Assembly (NCBI GenBank): GCA_017935225.1
Contig: JAGBIA010000043.1
Span: 1 to 53,743, forward strand
DNA from: Clostridia bacterium
Lineage (GTDB): Bacteria > Bacillota > Clostridia > Oscillospirales > CAG-272
Direction: 5' to 3'
Length of the DNA stretch: 53,743 bases
Shown: one piece after another, positions 17,914 through 26,537 of the stretch
Layout of the letters: each line of letters begins with the position of its first letter
Position numbering within the stretch: position 1 is the stretch's first letter
Program-made: the position numbers and the translations under genes
Notes under the pieces: generated by a model
Told to the model about the DNA's origin: nothing
Databases searched by the model: none
The model's input: only the letters and a program-made list of their open reading frames with translations

Positions 17914-19977
17914 ATGACAAGAGACGGTCTTGAGGCAGAGGTCAAGGAAAAGAAACCGAAAAGAGTAAAAAAAGAGCGTCCACCAAAGCCGGAGAAGCCT
18001 CCAAAAGCTCCTAAGGTTCCAAAAGAGAAAAAAGAAAATAGGAGCTATACGGGAATTGCATCCATAAGCCTTCTTATCTCGCTTTGGGACGGATTTTGGA
18101 ATATTTTTTGCAATTCACTTGTAAAGGGCTTCTTTGGAAGGATCTTTTCTTCTTATTCAAAACTCCAGAGCTCCTATTCAAACGGTTTTATAAAGGAATT
18201 TCTTTTCAAGGACAGACGACTGAAAAAGATATTCCGAAAAATCAGAAAATTCCTCTCGAGTAACATTGAGACATGTTTCCCGGTAACGATAGGAAACAGA
18301 ATGATAAAATACTTTGCAAGTGCGCCGCTCAGCTTCTACGGAAACTTTGGACTCTTCTTCGGAATATATACCTGCGTGGTATATTTCATAAAGCTTCTGC
18401 TGCCTGCGCTTGCTACGGCGGATATAGGCCATCTCATCGTAGGTGTCGCTATTCTCATAGTCTCCTTGCCACTCTCGTTCTCGAGACTTTCGTTTGCAAG
18501 CGCAATAACGAGAAGTGCGGCGGGCAGATGGATATTCCAAAGTTGCTTCGGACTTTCCGATGAGGTCGTTGCAAAATACGCGCCCATCAAAAAGGGTAAG
18601 GGCAACCGTATGCTTTTCTTCGGTCTTGTTGCAGGTACTTTGACATTCTTTTTCCATCCGCTTGCGATACTCGCGGTGATCTTGCTCTTCGCAACCGTGA
18701 TGTTCATTTCCGTCACCCCCGAGATTGGCGTAATGCTGACAATATTCGCAGTGCCTTTCTGCGTATTTATGCCAAGTCCTACGCTATGTCTCTGTCTTAT
18801 GGTCATTACTACCGCATTCTTTTACGGTATCAAGATCATACGCGGTAAGAGAGTGTTCAAGCTTGAGCTTGTGGATATGGCAATATTGCTCTTTGGAATT
18901 TTAATCTACTTTGCAAGCGTGTTCAGCGCAGGTGACAAAGGTTCTGTAAACTCCGCGCTCGTATCCTGCACGCTTATTCTCGGATATTTTCTGCTTGTAA
19001 ACCTTATGAGGACTAAGAAGTGGATAATGCGTTGCGTTGCCGCGCTTATCAGCTCTGCAACGATAGTCGCATTTATTGGAGTAATCGAGTATATCTTCGG
19101 AAAGGGAAGTAATGCAAGTTGGCTTGACGCAACGCTTTTTGGTTCTATCAAGCTTCGCATAGTTTCTCTCTTTGAAAATCCCAATATGCTCGCAACCTAC
19201 CTTGTCCTCGTGTTTCCCTTTGTGCTCGCGACACTTGTTCTCGCGAAAAACTCAAAGCTCAGATTTTTCAGTTTTCTTCTCAGCGCACTATTCGTATGCG
19301 CTATAATAATGACCTGGACGAGAGGTGCGTGGATAGCAGCCGCGATTGCCGCTTTGATATTCTTTACCGTATATTCCAAGAAAACTCTGCGTATCTTCGG
19401 GGTGCTGATCCTGGCACTTCCCGTAATTCCGATGATCCTGCCCGATAATATATTCGACAGACTCGCGAGCATCCTCAATCTCTCGGATAGCTCGATATCC
19501 TACCGCATCTACACCTGGATAGGCTCTATAAGAGTCATAAAGGATAATTTCCTCGGCGGTATAGGCTACGGAACAGATGCCTTCAAGGCGATCTATCCGC
19601 AATATGCGTTTGCGGGCATCGAAACCGCGGAGCATTCTCATAGCCTCTATCTGCAGATCCTTATCGCGATGGGCATCGGAGGTTTCCTATGTTTCCTCAT
19701 CCTCGCATTTCTATATATGCAGAAAAGCGCCGAGTATATCAAGAAGCCCGAGGATAAGCACTCAAAGTTCTATGTTACGGCGGCACTCACTTCGATAATC
19801 GCAGTGCTGATAATGGGAATATTCGACTACGTATGGTTCAACTATCGTGTATTCTTTATATTCTGGATCGTTATGGCGATCGGATGTGCCTTCGTAAGAG
19901 TGGGTAGTGCCGAGGCTGAACGGCAGGATCTGCCTATAGACGAGAGTAGCCGCGAGAACGACGGCAAATATAATTGA
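17914..19977 (+). CDS. O-antigen ligase/polymerase-like membrane protein (Wzy/WaaL-like)
   Basis: A 687-residue integral membrane protein that probably ligates or polymerises envelope polysaccharide. The first 45 residues are extremely rich in Lys, Pro and Glu (KPKRVKKERPPKPEKPPKA), then come roughly a dozen membrane segments. The region IMTWTRGAWIAAAIAALIFF, followed by an extracellular loop with GIGYGTDAFKAIYPQY and AEHSHSLYLQILI, is typical of the O-antigen ligase family (conserved Arg and His). A strong AAGGAGG ribosome site precedes ATG 17914. It is followed without a gap (14 bases) by two DUF4330-like genes, so these three form a likely cell-envelope unit. The glycan cannot be told from sequence. 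Confidence 0.82.
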   Translation: MTRDGLEAEVKEKKPKRVKKERPPKPEKPPKAPKVPKEKKENRSYTGIASISLLISLWDGFWNIFCNSLVKGFFGRIFSSYSKLQSSYSNGFIKEFLFKDRRLKKIFRKIRKFLSSNIETCFPVTIGNRMIKYFASAPLSFYGNFGLFFGIYTCVVYFIKLLLPALATADIGHLIVGVAILIVSLPLSFSRLSFASAITRSAAGRWIFQSCFGLSDEVVAKYAPIKKGKGNRMLFFGLVAGTLTFFFHPLAILAVILLFATVMFISVTPEIGVMLTIFAVPFCVFMPSPTLCLCLMVITTAFFYGIKIIRGKRVFKLELVDMAILLFGILIYFASVFSAGDKGSVNSALVSCTLILGYFLLVNLMRTKKWIMRCVAALISSATIVAFIGVIEYIFGKGSNASWLDATLFGSIKLRIVSLFENPNMLATYLVLVFPFVLATLVLAKNSKLRFFSFLLSALFVCAIIMTWTRGAWIAAAIAALIFFTVYSKKTLRIFGVLILALPVIPMILPDNIFDRLASILNLSDSSISYRIYTWIGSIRVIKDNFLGGIGYGTDAFKAIYPQYAFAGIETAEHSHSLYLQILIAMGIGGFLCFLILAFLYMQKSAEYIKKPEDKHSKFYVTAALTSIIAVLIMGIFDYVWFNYRVFFIFWIVMAIGCAFVRVGSAEAERQDLPIDESSRENDGKYN

Positions 19978-19991
19978 GAAAGGACTTGCAT

Positions 19992-20540
19992 ATGAACAGT
20001 AATTCTCACGCGAATACAAGCGTTGCAAAAAAAGCAAAAAGAAAATTTAATTTTATCGACTTTCTGATAGTACTCGTTATAGTTGCTATTCTCGGTATCG
20101 TTATTTACGTGTTCTCGCCATGGGCACAGATAGAAAAGCTTTGGTCGAGCAGTGACGTCGAGCTGACATACTTCGTTGAGATCAAGGATGTGGATATCGA
20201 ATATATCGACAGTATCAAAGAGGGAGACGAGATACTCAACTCGGTCACAAAAAGCTCGCTCGGAACTATCAGAGAGATAGCAAAGATGGAAAAAGCGTAC
20301 GTCTACGATTACGTTCTTGATGAGAATGGCAATATGACCTGCGTTCTTTCCGAACAACCCAAGAAGTACAATATCACCATTAAGGTCGTGGCTGATGCAG
20401 ACTTTGAAGAAAATGTCGGCTACACTGTGAACGGTGCGAGAGTTGCCATTGGAGAAATGCTTGATATGAGATTGCCGAACTACGTTTGCAGCGGCGAATG
20501 CATTCAGCTCTACGAGATCACAACAGGGGAGGAGCAGTAA
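19992..20540 (+). CDS. Single-pass membrane protein, DUF4330-like (first copy)
   Basis: A 182-residue protein with a short charged N-terminus, one membrane helix (DFLIVLVIVAILGIVIYVF, about residues 24-42) and an outside beta-rich domain. It resembles DUF4330, a family of unknown function. ATG 19992 is chosen because GAAAGGA lies seven bases upstream; an in-frame TTG at 19974 overlaps the preceding stop. Its stop overlaps the next start by one base (TAATG), so the pair is translationally coupled. It is similar in layout to the next gene, suggesting tandem duplication and perhaps a heteromeric complex. Confidence 0.72.
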   Translation: MNSNSHANTSVAKKAKRKFNFIDFLIVLVIVAILGIVIYVFSPWAQIEKLWSSSDVELTYFVEIKDVDIEYIDSIKEGDEILNSVTKSSLGTIREIAKMEKAYVYDYVLDENGNMTCVLSEQPKKYNITIKVVADADFEENVGYTVNGARVAIGEMLDMRLPNYVCSGECIQLYEITTGEEQ

Positions 20541-21136
20541 TGAAAAACAAGAGTATTTCTGAAGCCGAAGCTTTGCAGGGCAAGGATGCCTCGAAAGCAA
20601 AAGGAGAAAAAAAGCATAAGTTCCCGAAGTTCGGTGTTCTCGATGCGGTCATTATCCTGCTCGTTATCGTGATATGCGCAGGTGTATATTTCAGATACAG
20701 CTTTTTTGACAAGCTCAACAGCTCAAAGAATCTCAAGGAGTGCTATATCACCTTCAAGACAGACAAGGTCACTACCGCTGTTACAAGAGCGCTTGAGATA
20801 GACGACGTAGTTTATTTTAAATCGACAGGCGAAACGCTTGGTACCCTGACGGTCAGTTCCGAGGAGATAGCTATAGTCATTCAGGAGCAGCCTGCCACAG
20901 CGACAGTATTCAAGGACGGAAAGTCTTATGCTGACGTTCAGTATCCGCAGGGAATGGAGAACTCGCTGATATACGGTATCGGTACGATCAAGTGCGAGTG
21001 TGCGGTTGCAGAGAACGGCTCGTTCCTTCTTGATGGTTCGACCTATCTTGCTCCGGGACAGACCTACACCGTATGTACAGAGAAAGTTACGTTCGATATT
21101 ACCGTTACCGCGATCGAAGAAATAGGTGAGAATTAA
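20540..21136 (+). CDS. Single-pass membrane protein, DUF4330-like (second copy)
   Basis: A 198-residue protein built like its upstream neighbour: charged N-terminus of about 35 residues, one membrane helix (VLDAVIILLVIVICAGVYF), then an outside domain that begins with a shared pattern (ITFKTDKVTTA versus ELTYFVEIKDVD in the first copy). ATG 20540 has GGGGAGGAG just upstream; the open frame from 20486 overlaps the previous gene. The two proteins differ a lot in sequence, so the duplication is old. Function unknown; a link to the polysaccharide ligase-like protein is inferred only from gene order. Confidence 0.72.
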   Translation: MKNKSISEAEALQGKDASKAKGEKKHKFPKFGVLDAVIILLVIVICAGVYFRYSFFDKLNSSKNLKECYITFKTDKVTTAVTRALEIDDVVYFKSTGETLGTLTVSSEEIAIVIQEQPATATVFKDGKSYADVQYPQGMENSLIYGIGTIKCECAVAENGSFLLDGSTYLAPGQTYTVCTEKVTFDITVTAIEEIGEN

Positions 21137-21242
21137 GCACAAAATTCTCAAAATTTGTTAATTTGTAGCTTTTGTGTACAATTCGTGTATCTTTTCGTAT
21201 TTTTTCAACAAAACTTTGTACATTTTCACTAATATTTTGCTA

Positions 21243-21271
21243 TTGATTTTATGCGATTTTTTTGATATACT
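21243..21271 (+). promoter_or_regulatory. Probable promoter of the HPr gene
   Basis: TTGATT (21243-21248) and TATACT (21266-21271) with 17-base spacing. The transcript would have a leader of about 90 bases before the HPr start; the upstream AT-rich stretch (21150-21240) shows no other clear feature. Confidence 0.65.
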
Positions 21272-21369
21272 ATTATTAACGAATTCTATCTTATTCTAAG
21301 AACAATCGATCGACTGCAGATCTGTTGCCGTTCGTGTATCGATCATTTGTGAACAGGAGCTTTTATATT

Positions 21370-21633
21370 ATGGTAAAAAGAGAAATGGCCATCACCAACA
21401 ACATAGGATTGCATGCCAGACCTGCAACGTTTTTTATACAGAAGGCTAACACCTTTAAGTCTTCGGTATGGATCGAAAAGGATGACCGCAAGGTAAATGC
21501 AAAGAGCTTGCTCGGCGTTCTTTCTCTCGGTATCGCTAAGGGAATGGTAGTTACCCTTATCGCAGACGGATCCGATGAAAACGAAGCTATCGAGGGTCTT
21601 ATCAATCTGGTTCAGACCGGACTTGCAGACTAA
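21370..21633 (+). CDS. ptsH: HPr phosphocarrier protein
   Basis: Carries phosphate from PEP via enzyme I to sugar permeases of the PTS, and in Firmicutes signals catabolite repression when phosphorylated on Ser46. The 87-residue protein has GLHARPA with the active His15 and AKSLLGVLSLG with Ser46 at its exact normal position, so both phosphorylation sites are kept and it is not a Crh paralogue (those lack His15). ATG 21370 is chosen because CAGGAGC precedes it; the longer open frame from 21325 has no ribosome site. A terminator separates it from uvrC. Confidence 0.93.
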   Translation: MVKREMAITNNIGLHARPATFFIQKANTFKSSVWIEKDDRKVNAKSLLGVLSLGIAKGMVVTLIADGSDENEAIEGLINLVQTGLAD

Positions 21634-21651
21634 AACAGCAGATACTTAAAG

Positions 21652-21685
21652 GGGACTGTAGCTATGCCTTACGGTCCCTGTTTTT
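21652..21685 (+). terminator. Terminator after the HPr gene
   Basis: GGGACTGTA (21652-21660) pairs with TACGGTCCC (21670-21678, one U-G pair), followed by TGTTTTT. It lies between HPr and uvrC. Confidence 0.8.
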
Positions 21686-21713
21686 CTTATTTCAACTATC
21701 AGGAGGAAGAAGA

Positions 21714-23564
21714 ATGCCAAGCACTCAAAAAAGAACGCAAGAGCTCTTAGAAAAAGCAAATTCGCTTCCTCTATGCTCAGGCGTATATATTATGAAAGAC
21801 CGAAACGGTAAGATAATATACGTCGGTAAATCAAGAAAGCTCAAAAACCGAGTTTCGCAATATTTTCAGCAGAGCCGCAAGAATACGAAGACGGCGAGAA
21901 TGGTATACAGCGCCGAGGATTTTGAATATATCGTCTGCAAGACTGAAATAGAAGCTCTCACGCTTGAAAATTCACTTATAAAACAGAACACACCAAAGTA
22001 TAACATAAAACTCAAGGATGCAAAATCCTATCCGTATATCAAGATAACAGACGAAGAGTATCCGCGTATGGTTTTTACGCGCACACGCTCGTCCGACAAG
22101 GGAAAATACTACGGTCCTTTCTCGGGAAGCTCGATCGCGTATTCGATCTTGGATATACTTCATAAGTCTATCGGTATTCCGAGTTGCAAGCGTCGCTTTC
22201 CGCAGGATTTCGGCAAAGAACGCCCGTGCATCTATTACCAGATGAAACAATGCTGCGGACTTTGCACGGGCGAGGTCTCCAAAGAGGAATATTCCGCGCT
22301 TCTGCAGTGCGCCACCGACGTGCTCAAAGGAAATATCTCTTCGGCAACAAGGATACTTACCGAGCAGATGATGGCATATGCCGACAACGAGAGCTTTGAG
22401 GCAGCGGCAAGATGCAGAGACACGATCCGCGCACTCGAACGACTAAATCAGAAGCAGAGCGTGGTCGCATCTCCCGACACGAATATGGACGTTTTCGGAC
22501 TTTATTCCGACGAGCTTGTAAGCTGTGTATCTCTGATGTGTGTGCGAAACGGCGCCGTCAACGATAAATCCGATTTCGTCTTCAACTCAGATGCAATAAC
22601 CGACGGCGAGGCGCTTGCCTCCTTTCTCGTCGATCACTATATTAAGCTCGACTACATCCCGAAGAACATTCTGATCTCGTTTGAGCTTGACGAGGCTGAT
22701 ATAAGCACACTTGAGGAATTCTTGTCCGAACGCGCGGCTCACAGAGTTTATATAAAGCACCCCGAGCGCGGCACGAACAAGGAGCTCGTCTCGGTGGTAT
22801 GCGGAAATGCCGAGGAGAAGGCGAGACAGACCAAGCTTGAGTCGCAGAAGGATGACAGCGTGCTTCTCTCGCTTGCAGAGCTTCTCAGACTAGAAAGCAT
22901 CCCCGAGCGAATAGAGGCTTACGACATATCAAATATCGGAACCGAGAACGTCACCGCAGGTATGGTAGTATACGAGAACGGCAAGGCGGCTAAGGCTGAA
23001 TACAGGCTATTTAAGATGCGCGAGCTCAATGGTACTACCGACGACTATGCTTCGATGCAAGAGGCGATACGGCGCAGAATTAAGCATCTCAAAGAGGATC
23101 AGAGCGGCTCGTTCTCGAAATACCCCGATCTGCTGCTTATCGACGGCGGTAAAGGACACGTCTCGGCGGTCAAAGAGGTTCTCAGAGAAGAGAATATAGA
23201 CCTCGCGGTCTTCGGTATGGTAAAGGACGATTTCCACAAGACGCGCGCACTATGCACCGACACCGAGGAGATAAACATCGCCAAGGAAAGAGCGATATTT
23301 ATGCTCATATACAAAATTCAGGAAGAAGTCCACAGATTTACCGTCGGTAAAGTTATGGCGGCAAAGCGCGCGACTATGAAGCACTCCTCGCTTGAGAAGA
23401 TACAAGGAATAGGCCCGTCTAAAGCCAAGAAGCTTCTTATGTCGTTTGGTACTCTCGCCGCACTCAAAAACGCGTCTGAGAGCGAAATTTCGGCACTCAA
23501 GGGCATCTCGGCGGACGATGCGCACAACGTATTTGAATATTTCAGAGAGAAGGACAAAAAATGA
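21714..23564 (+). CDS. uvrC: Excinuclease ABC subunit C
   Basis: Cuts damaged DNA on both sides of a lesion during nucleotide excision repair, together with UvrA and UvrB. The 616-residue protein has all parts in order: N-terminal GIY-YIG nuclease (SGVYIMKDRNGKIIYVGKS), a UVR motif for UvrB contact near residues 200-235 (NESFEAAARCRDTIRALE), the RNase H-like C-terminal nuclease (EAYDISNIGTENVTAGMVV; LLIDGGKGHVSAV), and helix-hairpin-helix motifs (IQGIGPSKAKKLL). A GGAGGAAG ribosome site precedes the ATG. It overlaps rsmD by four bases (ATGA). Confidence 0.97.
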   Translation: MPSTQKRTQELLEKANSLPLCSGVYIMKDRNGKIIYVGKSRKLKNRVSQYFQQSRKNTKTARMVYSAEDFEYIVCKTEIEALTLENSLIKQNTPKYNIKLKDAKSYPYIKITDEEYPRMVFTRTRSSDKGKYYGPFSGSSIAYSILDILHKSIGIPSCKRRFPQDFGKERPCIYYQMKQCCGLCTGEVSKEEYSALLQCATDVLKGNISSATRILTEQMMAYADNESFEAAARCRDTIRALERLNQKQSVVASPDTNMDVFGLYSDELVSCVSLMCVRNGAVNDKSDFVFNSDAITDGEALASFLVDHYIKLDYIPKNILISFELDEADISTLEEFLSERAAHRVYIKHPERGTNKELVSVVCGNAEEKARQTKLESQKDDSVLLSLAELLRLESIPERIEAYDISNIGTENVTAGMVVYENGKAAKAEYRLFKMRELNGTTDDYASMQEAIRRRIKHLKEDQSGSFSKYPDLLLIDGGKGHVSAVKEVLREENIDLAVFGMVKDDFHKTRALCTDTEEINIAKERAIFMLIYKIQEEVHRFTVGKVMAAKRATMKHSSLEKIQGIGPSKAKKLLMSFGTLAALKNASESEISALKGISADDAHNVFEYFREKDKK

Positions 23565-24118
23565 GAATAATCACCGGAAGTGCAAAGGGAATAAGGCTCA
23601 GAACTCTTGAGGGTGACGCAACGCGTCCGACCGCGGAGAGAGTCAAAGAAGCCGTTTTCTCGATGATACAGTTTGATATTGAGGGCAGAAGCGTGCTTGA
23701 TCTTTTCGCGGGTTCGGGACAGATGGCGCTTGAGGCACTCAGCAGAGGTGCGGCAAGCGCAACTCTCGTTGACAGATCGAAAAATGCCGTCGCGATCATC
23801 CGCGACAACGCGGCAAAAACAAAGCTTGCAGACAAATGCGCGATATTTCAGTCAGATTACCTCGACTTCATTCGCCGCTCTGCAGGTAAACAGTACGATA
23901 TAATCTTCCTCGATCCGCCGTACGCGCTGAAAATGTACAAGCCTGCGCTTGAGGAGATGCTGAGCTCCTCGATACTTAAGCCTAGCTCGCTGATCATCTG
24001 CGAAAGCGGCGAGGATGCTGTGTTTGACGGGGATGCCGAGCTCGCATCACACTTTGAGATAGAAAAGCAGACGAGATACAGCAAGACCTTTATCACGATA
24101 TTCCGTCCTATTATTTAA
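23561..24118 (+). CDS. rsmD: 16S rRNA (guanine(966)-N2)-methyltransferase
   Basis: Methylates G966 of 16S rRNA with SAM during 30S assembly. The 185-residue Rossmann-type protein begins MRIITGSAKGIRLRTLEG, the family start, with the SAM motif LDLFAGSGQMALEALSRGA and the catalytic loop FLDPPYAL. It overlaps uvrC by four bases and is followed after nine bases by coaD. The rsmD-coaD pair is very common in bacteria, and the three genes here form one unit. Confidence 0.95.
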   Translation: MRIITGSAKGIRLRTLEGDATRPTAERVKEAVFSMIQFDIEGRSVLDLFAGSGQMALEALSRGAASATLVDRSKNAVAIIRDNAAKTKLADKCAIFQSDYLDFIRRSAGKQYDIIFLDPPYALKMYKPALEEMLSSSILKPSSLIICESGEDAVFDGDAELASHFEIEKQTRYSKTFITIFRPII

Positions 24119-24127
24119 GGAGAAAGA

Positions 24128-24619
24128 ATGACTAATCAGAGAATTGCGGTAGTTCCGGGCAGCTTTGACCCGATAACCAACGGACATATTGACGTGATCC
24201 GCCGCGCGACAGAGCTTTATGACAAGGTTTTCGTCGCGGTCATGATCAATGACCAGAAAAAGTACAGATTTACTCTCGAAGAGCGAGAGGCTATCGCTCG
24301 GGCGGCGCTTGAAGGTCTTGAGCGAGTCGAGGTGATATCCTCGCGCGGATGGCTCTGGGAGCTTGCCAAGGACATCGGTGCGTGCGCGATCGTCAAGGGG
24401 TATCGCAACGAGACCGATCTTGAGTACGAGCAGAAAATGGCAGAGTTTAACAAAGAGCACAACCCCGATGCCGAGACTGTATTGCTCAAGGCAAGCGACG
24501 GACTTGAGACACTCAGCTCTACAGTCGTAAGAGAAAGGATGCTCAACGACGAGCAGATCGACGGACTGCTACCCGAAAAAGCTATAGAGCTTATAAAAAA
24601 ATTAACGCCGAGAGATTAG
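24128..24619 (+). CDS. coaD: Pantetheine-phosphate adenylyltransferase
   Basis: Makes dephospho-CoA from 4'-phosphopantetheine and ATP. The 163-residue protein has the nucleotidyl-transferase motif GSFDPITNGHIDVI, KGYRNETDLEYE and the C-terminal LSSTVVRE. An AAGGAGA ribosome site precedes the ATG. Its stop codon TAG shares its last base with the left core repeat of the hairpin-rich element, so the 3' end abuts or lies in that element. The C-terminus (LIKKLTPRD) looks normal. Confidence 0.96.
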   Translation: MTNQRIAVVPGSFDPITNGHIDVIRRATELYDKVFVAVMINDQKKYRFTLEEREAIARAALEGLERVEVISSRGWLWELAKDIGACAIVKGYRNETDLEYEQKMAEFNKEHNPDAETVLLKASDGLETLSSTVVRERMLNDEQIDGLLPEKAIELIKKLTPRD

Positions 24620-24725
24620 CGTGATGTTCTTAGCGGAGAATTTGAATATTCAATGTAGTGAGAGCGTCGCATTTGACTAGTCAAACACACTTTGGGCTAA
24701 GCCCAACCCCTTATTACAAGCAGAA

Positions 24726-24777
24726 AGAGCAAGAGTAAAAGGAAACAAATCCTTCTATTCTTGCTCTGTTCGTTTTT
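24726..24777 (+). terminator. Strong terminator-like hairpin within the element
   Basis: AGAGCAAGAGTAAAAGGA pairs with TCCTTCTATTCTTGCTCT (16 matches and two G-U pairs) around a six-base loop, followed by GTTCGTTTTT. It can end uvrC-rsmD-coaD transcripts although it lies about 105 bases past the coaD stop. Confidence 0.75.
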
Positions 24778-24780
24778 ATA

Positions 24781-24950
24781 GATGAATTGATGCTGACGCA
24801 TCATGAATTGAAGTCTGCGACTGCATGATTTCTCGCTTCGCTCCATGAATTGAATTGCAACCAATGTGCCGCAAGGCACAATTCATGCCGCAGGCAATTC
24901 ACGAAAGCTTGGCTTTCGATTCACGCAACCGCGAGGTTGCAATTCATTGC
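24781..24950. repeat. Mini-hairpin array with TGAAT/ATTCA spacers
   Basis: Short stems follow each other closely: TGATGC/GCATCA (24788-24803), AGTC/GACT (24812-24822), TGTGCC-GCAA-GGCACA (24865-24880), TGCC/GGCA (24886-24896), CGAAAGC/GCTTTCG (24902-24918), GCAACC-GCGA-GGTTGC (24925-24940). Two have GNRA-type loops. The left half carries TGAAT four times (24783, 24804, 24846, 24851) and the right half carries its complement ATTCA four times (24881, 24897, 24919, 24942). Spacing is irregular and the stems differ, so it is not a CRISPR array. Confidence 0.75.
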
Positions 24951-24994
24951 GTGTTCTCCGTTAAGGATAACACGCATTGATCTTGGCGTTATTT

Positions 24995-26470
24995 TTATAA
25001 AATTATGCAGATAAGTCCGTTGCTGCCCTCGTTGACGATGCGTTCAAGCGTTTCGGAGAGCTTGGTACGCGAGTCGTCCGGGATGTGCTCGAGCTTCGTG
25101 TGAAGTCCCTCGTTGACAAGCTCGTATAGCGTCTTGCCGAACATATTCGAGCTCCAGATCTTCTGCGGCTCGGCTTCAAATTCACGCAACATCGAGCGCA
25201 CAAGCTCCTCAGACTGCTGCTCCGTACCGACGATGGGATTGATCTCTGTCTCAATGTTTGCTCTTATCATATGGATCGACTGCGCCGAGGCACAAAGTCT
25301 TACTCCGTACGCACCGTTCTGCTTGACGATCTGCGGCTCTTCGAGTCGGAGCTCGTCGATGCCGGGCATAACTATTCAGTAACCCTTGCTCTCGACCATC
25401 TCAAGTGCGTCAGCAACCCTCTCGTACTTTGTCTTCATTTCGCGGAGCTCACGCAGAAGAGAGATAAGCTCAGCCTCGGAGGATATGTCAAATCCCGACA
25501 GCTCGCTGACAACGTCATAATAAAGCTCGTCGGAGAACTCAAGACAAACGCGCGCCTTGCCGTTTCCGAGATCAATATTTTCAAGGCTATACCCCTTAAT
25601 GTACTCATTTTCGCCAAGAGTCTCAAGCGCGTTCTTGACGTCGCCGACCTTCTTGACCTCAGAAGCAAGTTTGCTCACAGCTTCTCGTATCGAAACTCTG
25701 ATCGGGTGTATCGGCTCAAGCGCGGATACCCAGCGGGGAAGAGAGAAAGAAATCTCGCTGACGGGGAATTCGTGCAGAACGAGCTCGAGAATATGAGAGA
25801 TATCTTCAAAATTCAGATCAATACAGCTTACAAGTGCCACAGGAGCCCCGTATTTCTCCTCAAGCTCATATGCAAGTGCCATAGCTCTCTCGGACGTAGG
25901 ATCAGCGGAGTTTAGCACGATGGCAAACGGCTTGCCTATAGCTTTCAGCTCGGATACCACGCGCTCCTCAGCGGGAATATAGCTCTCGCGCGAGATCTCC
26001 CCGATGCTTCCGTCGGTAGTAACGAGCATTCCGATAGTAGAGTGATCCTTGATGACCTTCTCTGTACCGTATTCAGCCGCCTCGACGAAGGGCATAGGCT
26101 CTTCCTGCCACGGTGTGTGAACCATACGCTCCTGACCGTTCTCAAGCGTGCCGAGAGCCTCGGAAACTATGTAGCCTACGCAGTCGATCATCTTGACTCT
26201 CATCGAGATACCGTCCTCGATCTTCACGCTTACCGCCTCGTCGGGCACGAACTTCGGCTCTGTCGTCATAACCGTCTTGCCTGCGGCAGATTGCGGCATT
26301 TCGTCGCGCGCGCGTTCCTTTGAATAACCGTCCTCGATGTTAGGAAGAACCACAGTCTGCATAAACCGCTTGATGAAGGTTGACTTTCCTGTTCGCACGG
26401 GACCGACCACACCGATATAGATGTCACCGCCCGTTCTTTGCGAAATATCTTTATAAATAGAGTTTTCCAC
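24995..26470 (-). pseudogene. spoIVA: Stage IV sporulation protein A, interrupted by in-frame TGA
   Basis: SpoIVA is the ATPase that forms the base layer of the spore coat around the forespore. The frame is 491 codons, matching the family length, and both ends are typical: Walker A GPVRTGKS (residues 23-30), DCVGYIV, and the C-terminal EGSNGLICIIL. Codon 365 is TGA (25378-25376), between ESKGY and IVMPGIDEL, with the reading frame unchanged on both sides. GTG 26470 is chosen as start: GGGAGG lies eight bases upstream and homologues begin there; the upstream ATG at 26497 precedes the ribosome site. TGA is a normal stop in other genes here. So this is a nonsense mutation, a read-through codon or a sequence error. 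Everything else in the gene looks under selection. Confidence 0.85.
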
Positions 26471-26537
26471 GATAAAATCCTCCCGATATATTTTCATTAA
26501 AATATACGGGAGGATGTTTCATTTTAGAACCGTCTAT

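Larger units (their letters stand above)
24604..24990. repeat. Hairpin-rich non-coding element with inverted-repeat ends
   Basis: A stretch with no credible gene between the converging coaD and spoIVA genes. Its ends form an imperfect inverted repeat: core 24619-24640 against 24954-24975 (18 of 22 positions match), with AACGCC (24604-24609) matching GGCGTT (24985-24990) further out. Inside are perfect palindromes at 24642-24653 and 24672-24685, a GGGC/GCCC hairpin at 24692-24706, a terminator-like hairpin at 24726-24767, and the mini-hairpin array at 24781-24950. No transposase is present, and a target duplication is not clear. A MITE-like or REP-like element is the best description. The open frame on the minus strand here (24697-24879) is not supported as a gene. 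Confidence 0.7.

Noticed and set aside
24781-24950. CRISPR-like array
   Set aside because: Units and spacers are irregular and repeats are only five bases; no cas genes nearby.
25376-25378. UGA as a reassigned codon (Gly or Sec)
   Set aside because: Other genes in the window end in TGA, and no SECIS-type hairpin could be recognised with certainty.
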